Assembly (NCBI RefSeq): GCF_013359905.1
Contig: NZ_JABMCC010000121.1
Coordinates: 992,001-1,056,000, forward strand
Length of the DNA stretch: 64,000 nt
Origin: Paenibacillus taichungensis
GTDB lineage: Bacteria; Bacillota; Bacilli; Paenibacillales; Paenibacillaceae
Direction of reading: 5' to 3'
A model generated the notes under the pieces. It did not search any database and was not told the DNA's origin. It saw nothing but the letters and a program-made list of their open reading frames with translations. Made by a program: the position numbers and the translations under genes. This document shows positions 34,836 through 42,958 of this stretch, piece by piece. The first letter of the stretch is position 1. Each line of letters opens with the position of its first letter.

Positions 34836-36509
34836 TTGGTTAACCATATGCTGAAGCGCTGGCTACTGGCAGCATTAGCTTTAACCATGATGACGGCTTG
34901 TTCCTGGGGAAGAAGCGAGATTAATCCGGAATCCGGAGCAGTGCGAGGCGGTAAAGAAAGCACAGAGAAAGTGACATTCACCTATTTTAAAGCGGGTTCC
35001 GGCAAGGACATCAATACAAATGAAACTACAATCGGTAAAAAGCTGGAGGAACAAACGGGGGTTAATTTCAAAATTGAATACCTTGTAGGTGATATTAATA
35101 CCAAAATCGGAACGATGATTGCAAGTAATAAGTACCCCGATGTGATGGTCCCGGACGGGGCTATTGACAAAATTGTGGATGCGGGTGCATTTATTCCTCT
35201 CAACGATCTGATTGATCAGTATGGCCCCAACATTAAACGGGTGTATGAGTCGTACTACAACCTGATGAAAGAGGAAGATGGCAACATTTATTTTCTGCCC
35301 ATGAGCGCAGTGGTTGGAGACTATCTGCCTAATCCGAATGTGGATCAAGGTGCATTCTGGATACAGCGGCGTGTATTAAAGGAGACTGGATATCCAAAGA
35401 TCACAACACTGGATGAATACATGGATCTGATTAAACAATACGCTGACAAATACAAAGATGAAGGATTGACTGGATTCCTGTCATTGACGTATGATGATAA
35501 ATTTTTTACGATCACTAACCCGGCCATGCATCTTGCAGGTTATCCGAATGATGGAGCCATTATGGTGGATATGCAGGCACAGGAAGCCAAGGACTATGGG
35601 CTCACCGAAGAGACCAAACGCTGGATGCAGAAGTTGAATGAAATGAATTCATTAGGGCTATTTGATAAGTCCTCCTTTGTCGATAACTATGACCAGTATC
35701 TTGCGAAAGTGACCAGTGGGAAAGTGCTTGGATTCTTTGATTATGCCTGGCAGGTAGGGCAGGAAATGAACAATCTGAAGGAAGCCGGTAATGACGATTT
35801 GCGTTATATGGCACTGCCGATTGTGTACGACGCAAACACCAAGGATCAATATACTGATCCGCCGAGCTTTGTTAATAACCGGGGAATTGGCATTACCGTA
35901 AGCGCAGAAGATCCTGTCCGTATCATCCAATTCTTCGATAACCTATTAACGGATGAGAATCAAATTCTGTCCAACTGGGGGATCAAAGGAGAGACCTACG
36001 AAGTGGATGATAAGGGGCGATTTACGCGCTCTGCGGAAATGATCCAGAAAACAGATTCAGATGAGTTCCGTGAATCTTTCGGATTCAAATATTTTGAGTA
36101 CAGCTGGCCGCGTTACGGTAATGGTTCGACTCTGCCTGACGGTAATTCTGTCGGTGTAGAACGACAACCCGAAGTTGCCCAATTCTCCTATACGGATGGA
36201 GATAAGCTCATTCTGGAGAAGTATGGCGTGGAGACGTTCTCCCAATTGTTTGCTGCGCCAGATGAACGTCCATGGTACCCGGCTTGGAGCATTGCTTTTG
36301 ATCAAGGTTCCCCAACCCATATCTATGGACAGAAACGTACAGATTTGCAAAAGAAATATGTACCCAAACTAGTCCTCTCCAGTCCGTCTGACTTTAACAA
36401 ACTCTGGGATGAATATGTGAAGGAATTCAACAAGCTTGATGTGAAGGACTATGAACAGACGATGACCGAAGAAGTTCGCAAGAAGGCAAAATTGGTCCAA
36501 GGTGAATAA
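34836..36509 (+). CDS. Sugar-binding lipoprotein, LplA type, without permeases
   Basis: The 557-residue extracellular solute-binding protein has a lipoprotein signal (lipobox M-T-A-C, Cys near 22). The mature part carries VTFTYFKAGSGKDIN, YPDVMVPDGAIDKIVDAGA and typical family-1 motifs. The start is TTG 34836, seven bases after GAGGGGG. It lies 127 bases after the YesM gene, with a TATAAT at about 34786 but a poor -35, which suits an activated promoter. No permease gene follows. It may be a co-sensor for the YesM kinase or serve a transporter encoded elsewhere. Confidence 0.92.
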   Translation: MVNHMLKRWLLAALALTMMTACSWGRSEINPESGAVRGGKESTEKVTFTYFKAGSGKDINTNETTIGKKLEEQTGVNFKIEYLVGDINTKIGTMIASNKYPDVMVPDGAIDKIVDAGAFIPLNDLIDQYGPNIKRVYESYYNLMKEEDGNIYFLPMSAVVGDYLPNPNVDQGAFWIQRRVLKETGYPKITTLDEYMDLIKQYADKYKDEGLTGFLSLTYDDKFFTITNPAMHLAGYPNDGAIMVDMQAQEAKDYGLTEETKRWMQKLNEMNSLGLFDKSSFVDNYDQYLAKVTSGKVLGFFDYAWQVGQEMNNLKEAGNDDLRYMALPIVYDANTKDQYTDPPSFVNNRGIGITVSAEDPVRIIQFFDNLLTDENQILSNWGIKGETYEVDDKGRFTRSAEMIQKTDSDEFRESFGFKYFEYSWPRYGNGSTLPDGNSVGVERQPEVAQFSYTDGDKLILEKYGVETFSQLFAAPDERPWYPAWSIAFDQGSPTHIYGQKRTDLQKKYVPKLVLSSPSDFNKLWDEYVKEFNKLDVKDYEQTMTEEVRKKAKLVQGE

Positions 36510-36808
36510 GGTGGCGAGGAAAGGATGGCGCGGAGGGATAAACGCCTGCAAGGCGCGTGGTGAATGGGAATTCGACAATATTAAACATTCGTTTTATCTG
36601 GAAAAAAGTGTTGATTTTCACGTCTGGGACGTTTAGACTATATACATCAATATTAACGGGTTAGAGATGTATGACTTTGGCTTTATAACAAGTCGGTGGT
36701 CTCCAGACAAATGATGTGGAGGGAGTGCCTGTCATCCAGACAGCGCACTCGCTTTTTTTTACATTTTGCATACATACAAGGCATTTCCCGGTTGAAAGGA
36801 CAAAGTGA
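36510..36808 (+). other. 299-bp gap with promoter and leader terminator
   Basis: After the binding-protein stop comes a possible promoter, TTGATT at 36611-36616 and TAGACT at 36634-36639 (17-base spacer). A leader of about 160 bases then precedes the MHYT-GGDEF-EAL gene, with a terminator hairpin inside it. The leader repeats CCAGACA twice (about 36707 and 36736). I recognise no known riboswitch. Confidence 0.45.
36723..36760 (+). terminator. Terminator in the leader of the GGDEF-EAL gene
   Basis: GAGTGCCTGTC pairs with GACAG-C-GCACTC (one bulge), followed by GCTTTTTTTT. It either ends the binding-protein transcript, 214 bases after its stop, or acts as an attenuator of the next gene. Confidence 0.85.
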
Positions 36809-39280
36809 GTGGAGCACCTACATGGAACGTACAACTTAGAACTGGTTATTTTATCTTACATTATTGCAGCGTTGGCTTCTTATGCAGCGCTTGACCTTGC
36901 GGGCCGGGTAAGTCTGGCTAAAGGCATGTCCCGAAATATCTGGCTTACCTGCGGGGCAGTCTCAATGGGTTTGGGAATCTGGTCCATGCATTTTGTGGGC
37001 ATGCTAGCTTTTGTTCTTCCTATGCATGTGTCGTATTCCACAGGTGAGGTCTTTCTATCCGTTCTGCTTGCAATTATTGCATCTGGTGTAGCGTTAAATA
37101 TTGCAGGTCAGCAGTCAGGTAAAATAAGCAAACTCCTGATTGCAGGAGTGCTCATGACCGCAGGCATTAGCAGCATGCATTATATTGGAATGGCTGCCAT
37201 GTCGGTTACCATTACTTATGAACCAGGCATAGTGTTATTATCCATCCTGATCGCAGCTTTAGCTTCATTTGCTGCCTTGTGGCTCATGTTTTTCTTCCGG
37301 CAGCATCAGTCACGTTATACATGGGTGTACAAGATGGGCAGCGGACTCATTATGGGGCTGGGCATCTCGGGCATGCATTATACAGGGATGTCAGCTGCAC
37401 AGTTTCATCATGCACATGATGCAATGGCTGGTTCGGGGATGCAGATTGAACCTTCGCTTCTCGCATATCTGATCGCTGCGGGTACTTTTATTGCCTTGGG
37501 GTTGACCTTGTTCGGTATCTTTATTAATCAACGTCTAACTCAGAAGGATCGACGGATTCATGAAAATGAACAGTGGTATCAAGCCCTGTACGAAAACCAT
37601 TCAGATGCCATTATTTCGGTGGATAAACAAGGGGCTATCAAGGGGATTAATGCTGCAGTCACACGTATTACAGGGTATCAAGAAAGAGAGATCATTCATC
37701 ATTCTATTGATGAGATTTCAAAGCATGTTGACATTCATTGGGCAAGTGAAATGCATCATGTGGAATGGGATGATGATAGCCGTGAGCAGCAGCATTTCAT
37801 GGGGAATATGAAAAACGTTCATGGAAACCTGATTGATCTAAGTATCGCTGTAGTGCCTGTACTGATTGATGGTAAACACCAGGGAAGCCACATTCTGATC
37901 AAAGATATCACCGAGGAGAAACAGGCTCAGGAAAGCATCCGCCATCAGGCTCTGCATGATCCGCTGACCGGGCTTCCCAATCGACGCAAGCTGGATGATG
38001 TGCTGGAGAGCACGATCACGACATCTGGGGCAACAGGAAGTTCATTTGCGGTTATGGTGATGGATATCGATCGTTTCAAAATGATTAATGACTCTCTGGG
38101 ACATTCCATTGGAGATGTGTTTCTTCGAGAAGTGAGCAGCAGAATCATGAGTGCAATTCAGGATTCAGACCCGAACGCGACGGATAATGTCATGCTTGCC
38201 CGTATGGGGGGCGATGAATTTACACTGGTTGTTACGAATGAGCAGGGGAATGAGGAACTGGTCGCTGAACTGGCAGAACGGATTGTTCGAGCGATTCAGC
38301 TACCTTATCGATTAAAGGAAAATGACTTTTACGTTACAGCCAGCATTGGAATTGCAATGTATCCGTATCATGGAACAGGAGCGGATGCGTTGTTGAAGCA
38401 TGCAGACTCTGCCATGTATGAGGTCAAGAAAAATGGCAAGAATGGTTTTCAGTTTTACACGGCCCAGCTGGATTCGGAGCTATATGAACGAATTGAACTG
38501 GAAGGGTATTTGCGCAAAGCACTGGAACGGGACGAGCTGGTCCTGTATTATCAACCTCAGATACGTACAGAAGACAGCCGTATGATTGGCGTAGAGGCTT
38601 TGATTCGCTGGAATCATCCAGACAAGGGTATTCTGTCTCCGAATGTGTTCATTCCACTGGCAGAAGAGACCGGCTTGATCTATGAGATCGGGAACTGGAC
38701 ACTGCGCGAAGCGTGCAGACAGATGAAACTTTGGCATGCGAGTGGCGGGCCGCTCATTCCGGTATCTGTTAACTTGTCTAGTCAGCAGTTTCATCAATCC
38801 AATCTGGTGGAGCAGGTCAAAAATGCACTCACGGAGACGGGCCTTGATGCCCGTTATCTTGAATTGGAAATTACAGAGAGTATGATGATGGATGCATCCG
38901 TATCCACAGGTATTCTGAATGAACTTACAGCGCTTGGAGTCAAAATCAGCCTGGATGATTTCGGAACAGGATATAGCTCGCTGAGTTATTTGAAGCATTT
39001 TCCAATTCATAAACTGAAGATTGACCGTTCCTTCGTGACGGATATTACGGAGAGCCGAAGTGACCAGGCGATTGTGGCCACGATCATATCAATGGCTCAG
39101 AATCTCAAGATGGAAGTGATCGCGGAAGGGATCGAAACGAAAGGACAGTTGGATATTCTGATGCAAAATGATTGCCGCGAAATTCAGGGATATTATTTCA
39201 GCCGTCCATTACCGGCAAGTGAAGTGGAGCATGACTTTTTTGTGCCGCTGCGGCTGCATGGAGCTCCAACAATTCTCTAA
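36809..39280 (+). CDS. MHYT-PAS-GGDEF-EAL cyclic-di-GMP enzyme
   Basis: The 823-residue membrane protein has an N-terminal MHYT sensor of about seven helices (residues 1-240) with MHFVGM, MHYIGM and MHYTGM motifs thought to bind a metal. A PAS domain (about 255-370) follows. The GGDEF domain has an intact active site (ARMGGDEFTLV), and the EAL domain has VEALIRWNH, LEITESMMM, DDFGTGYSSLSYL and AEGIET. Both synthesis and breakdown of c-di-GMP are therefore possible. It starts with GTG, eight bases after AAAGGA. It stands alone, with no obvious effector nearby. Confidence 0.94.
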   Translation: MEHLHGTYNLELVILSYIIAALASYAALDLAGRVSLAKGMSRNIWLTCGAVSMGLGIWSMHFVGMLAFVLPMHVSYSTGEVFLSVLLAIIASGVALNIAGQQSGKISKLLIAGVLMTAGISSMHYIGMAAMSVTITYEPGIVLLSILIAALASFAALWLMFFFRQHQSRYTWVYKMGSGLIMGLGISGMHYTGMSAAQFHHAHDAMAGSGMQIEPSLLAYLIAAGTFIALGLTLFGIFINQRLTQKDRRIHENEQWYQALYENHSDAIISVDKQGAIKGINAAVTRITGYQEREIIHHSIDEISKHVDIHWASEMHHVEWDDDSREQQHFMGNMKNVHGNLIDLSIAVVPVLIDGKHQGSHILIKDITEEKQAQESIRHQALHDPLTGLPNRRKLDDVLESTITTSGATGSSFAVMVMDIDRFKMINDSLGHSIGDVFLREVSSRIMSAIQDSDPNATDNVMLARMGGDEFTLVVTNEQGNEELVAELAERIVRAIQLPYRLKENDFYVTASIGIAMYPYHGTGADALLKHADSAMYEVKKNGKNGFQFYTAQLDSELYERIELEGYLRKALERDELVLYYQPQIRTEDSRMIGVEALIRWNHPDKGILSPNVFIPLAEETGLIYEIGNWTLREACRQMKLWHASGGPLIPVSVNLSSQQFHQSNLVEQVKNALTETGLDARYLELEITESMMMDASVSTGILNELTALGVKISLDDFGTGYSSLSYLKHFPIHKLKIDRSFVTDITESRSDQAIVATIISMAQNLKMEVIAEGIETKGQLDILMQNDCREIQGYYFSRPLPASEVEHDFFVPLRLHGAPTIL

Positions 39281-39473
39281 GTCCAATACTGACAACAGAA
39301 AAATGGATTGAAATGCTGAAGCGTTGGAGATGATGGGAATAGTTAGGCACGGGGCTGTAGGCGGTTATAATGTTATTATTTCATGGCTGAGTTGCAACAC
39401 GGTTGTATGCTATAATTCAGATTAAGGTTCTCATCAGCAGGTTTAGCGATATCATCGAAGGAGGTTGCAAGGG

Positions 39474-39707
39474 ATGAATTTTAGTCTGAAAGCTCCTGAT
39501 GGCACCGTCATTGAATCCTATGAGAAAGATCATAAGGAATTCATTCGTATTGCCGGCTTGGAATATGAAGTGTATAACCCGGTGGATGAGCTGGATTCTG
39601 ATCCGGAATTACGACAAATGATTGAAGCATCCGAGAAAGACATCAAGCAAGGCAAGCTGTATTCGACAGATGACCTCATTGAACTGGTGAAGCGTGGTGA
39701 GTTGTAA
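39474..39707 (+). CDS. Putative antitoxin of a type II toxin-antitoxin pair
   Basis: This 77-residue acidic protein lies directly before a RelE/ParE-like toxin, the standard antitoxin position. Its C-terminal part (MIEASEKDIKQGKLYSTDDL, then IELVKRGEL) resembles tails of antitoxins that wrap the toxin. No clear DNA-binding N-terminus is recognisable. The N-terminal SLKAPDGTVIESYEKDHKEF may be the fold core. The ribosome site is AAGGAGG, nine bases from ATG 39474. Only three bases separate its stop from the toxin start. A -10 like TATAAT lies at about 39412. Confidence 0.72.
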   Translation: MNFSLKAPDGTVIESYEKDHKEFIRIAGLEYEVYNPVDELDSDPELRQMIEASEKDIKQGKLYSTDDLIELVKRGEL

Positions 39708-39710
39708 TTG

Positions 39711-39989
39711 ATGGTTCAATGGACCGCCACGGCGATGAACCGACTTCGCCAGATCAAGAGCGAACATTTTACAGATCAAGAAACAATGGAATATAAAATG
39801 AATCTCATTCGCCGAGTGGAACAGAAAGTGGTCACCATGGGCACATTAATGCCGTCACGTGAGTATCGAAACACATATTACTGTATCGTGGATCAATACG
39901 TTGTATCTTACAAAGTGTTGGACAAAGGTGAGCGCTATGTGATAACTTCATTGAAGCACGGTGCAATGAAACGCAATTTAAAATATTGA
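39711..39989 (+). CDS. RelE/ParE-family toxin
   Basis: The 92-residue basic protein has the RelE/ParE shape. VQWTATAMNRLRQIKSEHF is the first strand and helix. The C-terminal strands SREYRNTYYCIVDQYVVSYK and YVITSLKHGAMKRN carry arginine, lysine and histidine, as in ribosome-dependent mRNA interferases or gyrase toxins. It is coupled to the putative antitoxin (three-base gap) and followed by a strong terminator, so the pair is a closed two-gene unit. The choice between RelE-type and ParE-type activity cannot be made from sequence alone. A TTG at 39708 is an alternative start. Confidence 0.78.
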   Translation: MVQWTATAMNRLRQIKSEHFTDQETMEYKMNLIRRVEQKVVTMGTLMPSREYRNTYYCIVDQYVVSYKVLDKGERYVITSLKHGAMKRNLKY

Positions 39990-40043
39990 TTTTAACACGT
40001 GCCTGATTCTATTGATTTGCAAACTACTATTCACTTAATTGCC

Positions 40044-40087
40044 AAGCGGCAAGTCCCCGCCATATGCCAGGGACTTGCCGCTTTTTT
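40044..40087 (+). terminator. Terminator after the toxin gene
   Basis: A perfect 14-bp stem AAGCGGCAAGTCCC/GGGACTTGCCGCTT is followed by TTTTTT. The minus-strand side lacks a T tract. Confidence 0.93.
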
Positions 40088-40093
40088 GTGTTC

Positions 40094-41533
40094 TTATGAT
40101 AAAAACTTGCGGTGATGCTTCTTGCCATCATATGTGAACCAGATCGGTTTATCTTCCACCCGTGTTTCTACATGGACGGTACGCCCCCAGAGACGGTACA
40201 GATAAGGAAGGGTCCGTTCCATATATTTCAGATCCAGCTCGATGCCCTCGTATTGATGCTTGAGCACGAGTTCTCCTGTTCGCAGATAATCGGCGTCCTG
40301 AACGACGAGATACGGAGAACCACCGTTGATGCGTGAAAATACAAGCTGATCCCGTATGTTTTGCCAGGACTTGTCGGTAATTTTCCAGTCCGGGCCCTTT
40401 TTCTCGAATACATAGAGGTCGAGGTCTTCGGTTAATTGCTTGGTCATGTAATTGCGGATAAATGAAGTATCGGAATCGAATTCACGCACCTCAAACATTT
40501 TGGTACGACCTTGCCCAGGTTGACGTCCAAAACGTTCTCGTTCTTCTTTGGACGGGTTATCCCAGCGACGTTCAATATCCTCGAATATTTTCAGCCCTAA
40601 ATAGTAGGGATTCAAACTTTGCTTGGATGGCTGCACGACGGAAGAGTTCAGTTTGGCAAATTCAATCGTATCCTCACTGTTCAGGTCGAGCTCCCGTATA
40701 ATACGTTGATGCCAGTAGGAGGCCCAGCCTTCATTCATAATTTTCGTTTCCATCTGCGGCCAGAAATAGAGCATTTCCTCACGCATCATACTCATAATAT
40801 CCCGCTGCCAATCCGTCAACACTTCAGAAAATTCCTGGATAAACCACATGACATCCTTTTCCGGTTCTGGTGGAAAGTGATGCACTTGTATTCCTTCCGC
40901 AGGTGTTTCCTCGATCCGGGTATCATCAAGGGACCACAAGTCATCATAGCGACCTTCCGGCCTTGGCGTTTTCTCCCCACGCTGCTCCCGCATTTTCATC
41001 TCCATATAACGTTGTTTGTCCAAGTGGCGGGGTTTGATCAACTGTGGATCGACATGTTCCTGAATCGCTATAACGGCATCAATGAACGCTTCAACGGCCT
41101 CTGTACCATATTCCATCTCATAGTTGCTGATCCGATCAGCCGTCGCTGCCATGCTCTCCACCATATTACGATTCGACTTGGAGAAGCGGGCGTTGTTTTT
41201 GAAGAAATCGCAGTGAGCCAGCACGTGTGCGACGATCAGCTTGTTCTGGATCAGCGAGTTGCCATCCAGCAGGAAGGCGTAACAAGGGTTGGAATTGATG
41301 ACGAGCTCATAAATTTTACTGAGTCCAAAATCATATTGCATCTTCATTTTATGAAAAGTCTTCCCGAAGCTCCAGTGACTGAAGCGGGTCGGCATACCAT
41401 ACGCTCCAAAGGTATAGATGATATCGGCAGGGCATATTTCATAACGCATCGGATAATAATCCAGGCCGAATCCATCGGCAATCTCCATAATCTCGGCAAT
41501 GGCGTATTCAAGGTCGCGGATTTCATCTGTCAT
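40094..41533 (-). CDS. spoVR: SpoVR family stage V sporulation protein
   Basis: SpoVR (479 residues) is needed for spore cortex formation in B. subtilis; its biochemical role is not settled. The sequence begins TDEIRDLEYAIAEIMEIAD. It contains FGAYGMPTRFSHWSFGKTF, HVLAHCDFFKNNARF and ETKIMNEGWASYWHQRI, the family hallmarks with their conserved His, Glu and Asp residues. Its ATG overlaps the yhbH stop in the form ATGA, and GGAGGC precedes it, so the two are translationally coupled. A longer reading to 41740 would run through yhbH and is rejected. Confidence 0.95.
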   Translation of the reverse strand: MTDEIRDLEYAIAEIMEIADGFGLDYYPMRYEICPADIIYTFGAYGMPTRFSHWSFGKTFHKMKMQYDFGLSKIYELVINSNPCYAFLLDGNSLIQNKLIVAHVLAHCDFFKNNARFSKSNRNMVESMAATADRISNYEMEYGTEAVEAFIDAVIAIQEHVDPQLIKPRHLDKQRYMEMKMREQRGEKTPRPEGRYDDLWSLDDTRIEETPAEGIQVHHFPPEPEKDVMWFIQEFSEVLTDWQRDIMSMMREEMLYFWPQMETKIMNEGWASYWHQRIIRELDLNSEDTIEFAKLNSSVVQPSKQSLNPYYLGLKIFEDIERRWDNPSKEERERFGRQPGQGRTKMFEVREFDSDTSFIRNYMTKQLTEDLDLYVFEKKGPDWKITDKSWQNIRDQLVFSRINGGSPYLVVQDADYLRTGELVLKHQYEGIELDLKYMERTLPYLYRLWGRTVHVETRVEDKPIWFTYDGKKHHRKFLS

Positions 41534-42696
41534 CTTACGCTGCCTCCTTCCCGTTTCTGGAAAAAGCTGCGCAAAGCTTTGTACACTTCGCCTTTTTCTT
41601 TGATCACATAATACATGAACTGGTCGATCTTGATATGACGATAGGCGGACATGAGTGTGCTGCTGCGGTTGTACTGGTTCACCTCGCCATATCCAAACAT
41701 ATTGCTGCGCTTCATCAATTCCCCAATCAGTTTGACACACCGCTCATTATCCGAGGTCAGGTTATCTCCGTCCGAGAAATGGAAAGGGTAGATATTGTAG
41801 CTGGAAGGTGGATAACGGCTATCAATAATTTCCAGTGCCTTCATATATACAGAGGAGCAGATGGTGCCTCCACTTTCGCCGCGTGTGAAGAATTCTTCCT
41901 CGGTCACTTCCTTGGCTTCGGTATGATGGGCGAGGAAAACAATCTCGACCTTCTCATACTGACGGCGGAGGAAGCGGGTCATCCAGAAGAAAAAGCTCCG
42001 AGCGCAATATTTCTCAAAGGAGCCCATGGACCCGGAAGTGTCCATCATGGCGATAATGACTGCATTGGACTGTGGAATGATTTTGTCTTCCCACGTCTTG
42101 TAACGCAGATCATCCGGACTGATATGGTGAATACCCGGATTGCCGGTAGTGGCGTTGCGACGCAGGTTCTCCAATATGGTGCGTTTCTTGTCAATATTGG
42201 ACTGCATGCCTTTTTTGCGAATATCGTTGAATACCACTGTATGTGTCTCAATCTGATCCTTGTCTTTTTGCTTCAGATCCGGAAGCTCCAGTTCCGCAAA
42301 AAGCATATCTTCCAATTCCTCGATGCTCACCTCGGCTTCAACAATGTCATGCCCGGGTTGATCTCCGGCCTTCTCACCTTTGCCTGGTTTCTTTGAAGCG
42401 GGATCACGACCGATGACATCCCCGACCTGACTGTCACCATCTCCCTGCCCCACATGTTTTTGCTTTTGGTAGTTATACACAAAACGGTACTCATCCAGGC
42501 TGCGGATTGGTACCTTGATGATTTGTTGTCCATCGGACATAATGATGTTTTCTTCAGTAATCAAATCAGGCAGATTCTGCTTGATGACATCTTTAACCTT
42601 TTGCTGATGGCGTTGCTGGTCCTGGTACCCTTTGCGGTGAAGCGACCAATCTTCACGGGATACGACGAACGAGTAAGGCTGGTGTGAATTTGACAT
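41530..42696 (-). CDS. yhbH: YhbH sporulation protein (DUF444, VWA-like)
   Basis: The 388-residue protein belongs to the YeaH/YhbH family. The N-terminal part is FVVSREDWSLHRKGYQDQQRH, followed by a charged linker. The C-terminal half is a von Willebrand A-like domain with the MIDAS motif MDTSGSMG. In B. subtilis it is mother-cell expressed. In enterobacteria YeaH works with the PrkA homologue YeaG. Here it forms an operon with spoVR. ATG 42696 lies six bases after GGGGGGTG; an in-frame ATG at 42711 would place that site inside the gene. A minus-strand SigE-like promoter may exist in the 220-bp upstream gap, but the match is weak. Confidence 0.95.
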   Translation of the reverse strand: MSNSHQPYSFVVSREDWSLHRKGYQDQQRHQQKVKDVIKQNLPDLITEENIIMSDGQQIIKVPIRSLDEYRFVYNYQKQKHVGQGDGDSQVGDVIGRDPASKKPGKGEKAGDQPGHDIVEAEVSIEELEDMLFAELELPDLKQKDKDQIETHTVVFNDIRKKGMQSNIDKKRTILENLRRNATTGNPGIHHISPDDLRYKTWEDKIIPQSNAVIIAMMDTSGSMGSFEKYCARSFFFWMTRFLRRQYEKVEIVFLAHHTEAKEVTEEEFFTRGESGGTICSSVYMKALEIIDSRYPPSSYNIYPFHFSDGDNLTSDNERCVKLIGELMKRSNMFGYGEVNQYNRSSTLMSAYRHIKIDQFMYYVIKEKGEVYKALRSFFQKREGGSVR

Positions 42697-42958
42697 GTAG
42701 GCACCCCCCATTGATTACGCGGCACAGTTTGGCCTGTCGGTAATTAAGTATATTCACGGGCGGGGACGATATGTGATGCGTGAGTAGATAAAATGATACA
42801 ATTACGCGAGTTTGCCTTATGGGATCATCTAAAATTGTACAAATCGTCCGGAACTTTTTTACAGAAACGATGAACAAGTGTGACGAACTTCCTTTACAAT
42901 AGGGACAGGTGTTTACTTGGCATCCCTCAGAGGGATGTGTGTAAAGGAAGGATACCAT

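Noticed and set aside
40619..41611. A 330-codon plus-strand frame antisense to spoVR
   Set aside because: It is a shadow of the SpoVR and YhbH coding sequences, whose motifs are clear; no start signal supports it.
41534..41740. Upstream extension of spoVR overlapping yhbH
   Set aside because: It would lie wholly within the end of yhbH; ATG 41533 with its ATGA overlap and GGAGGC site is far better.
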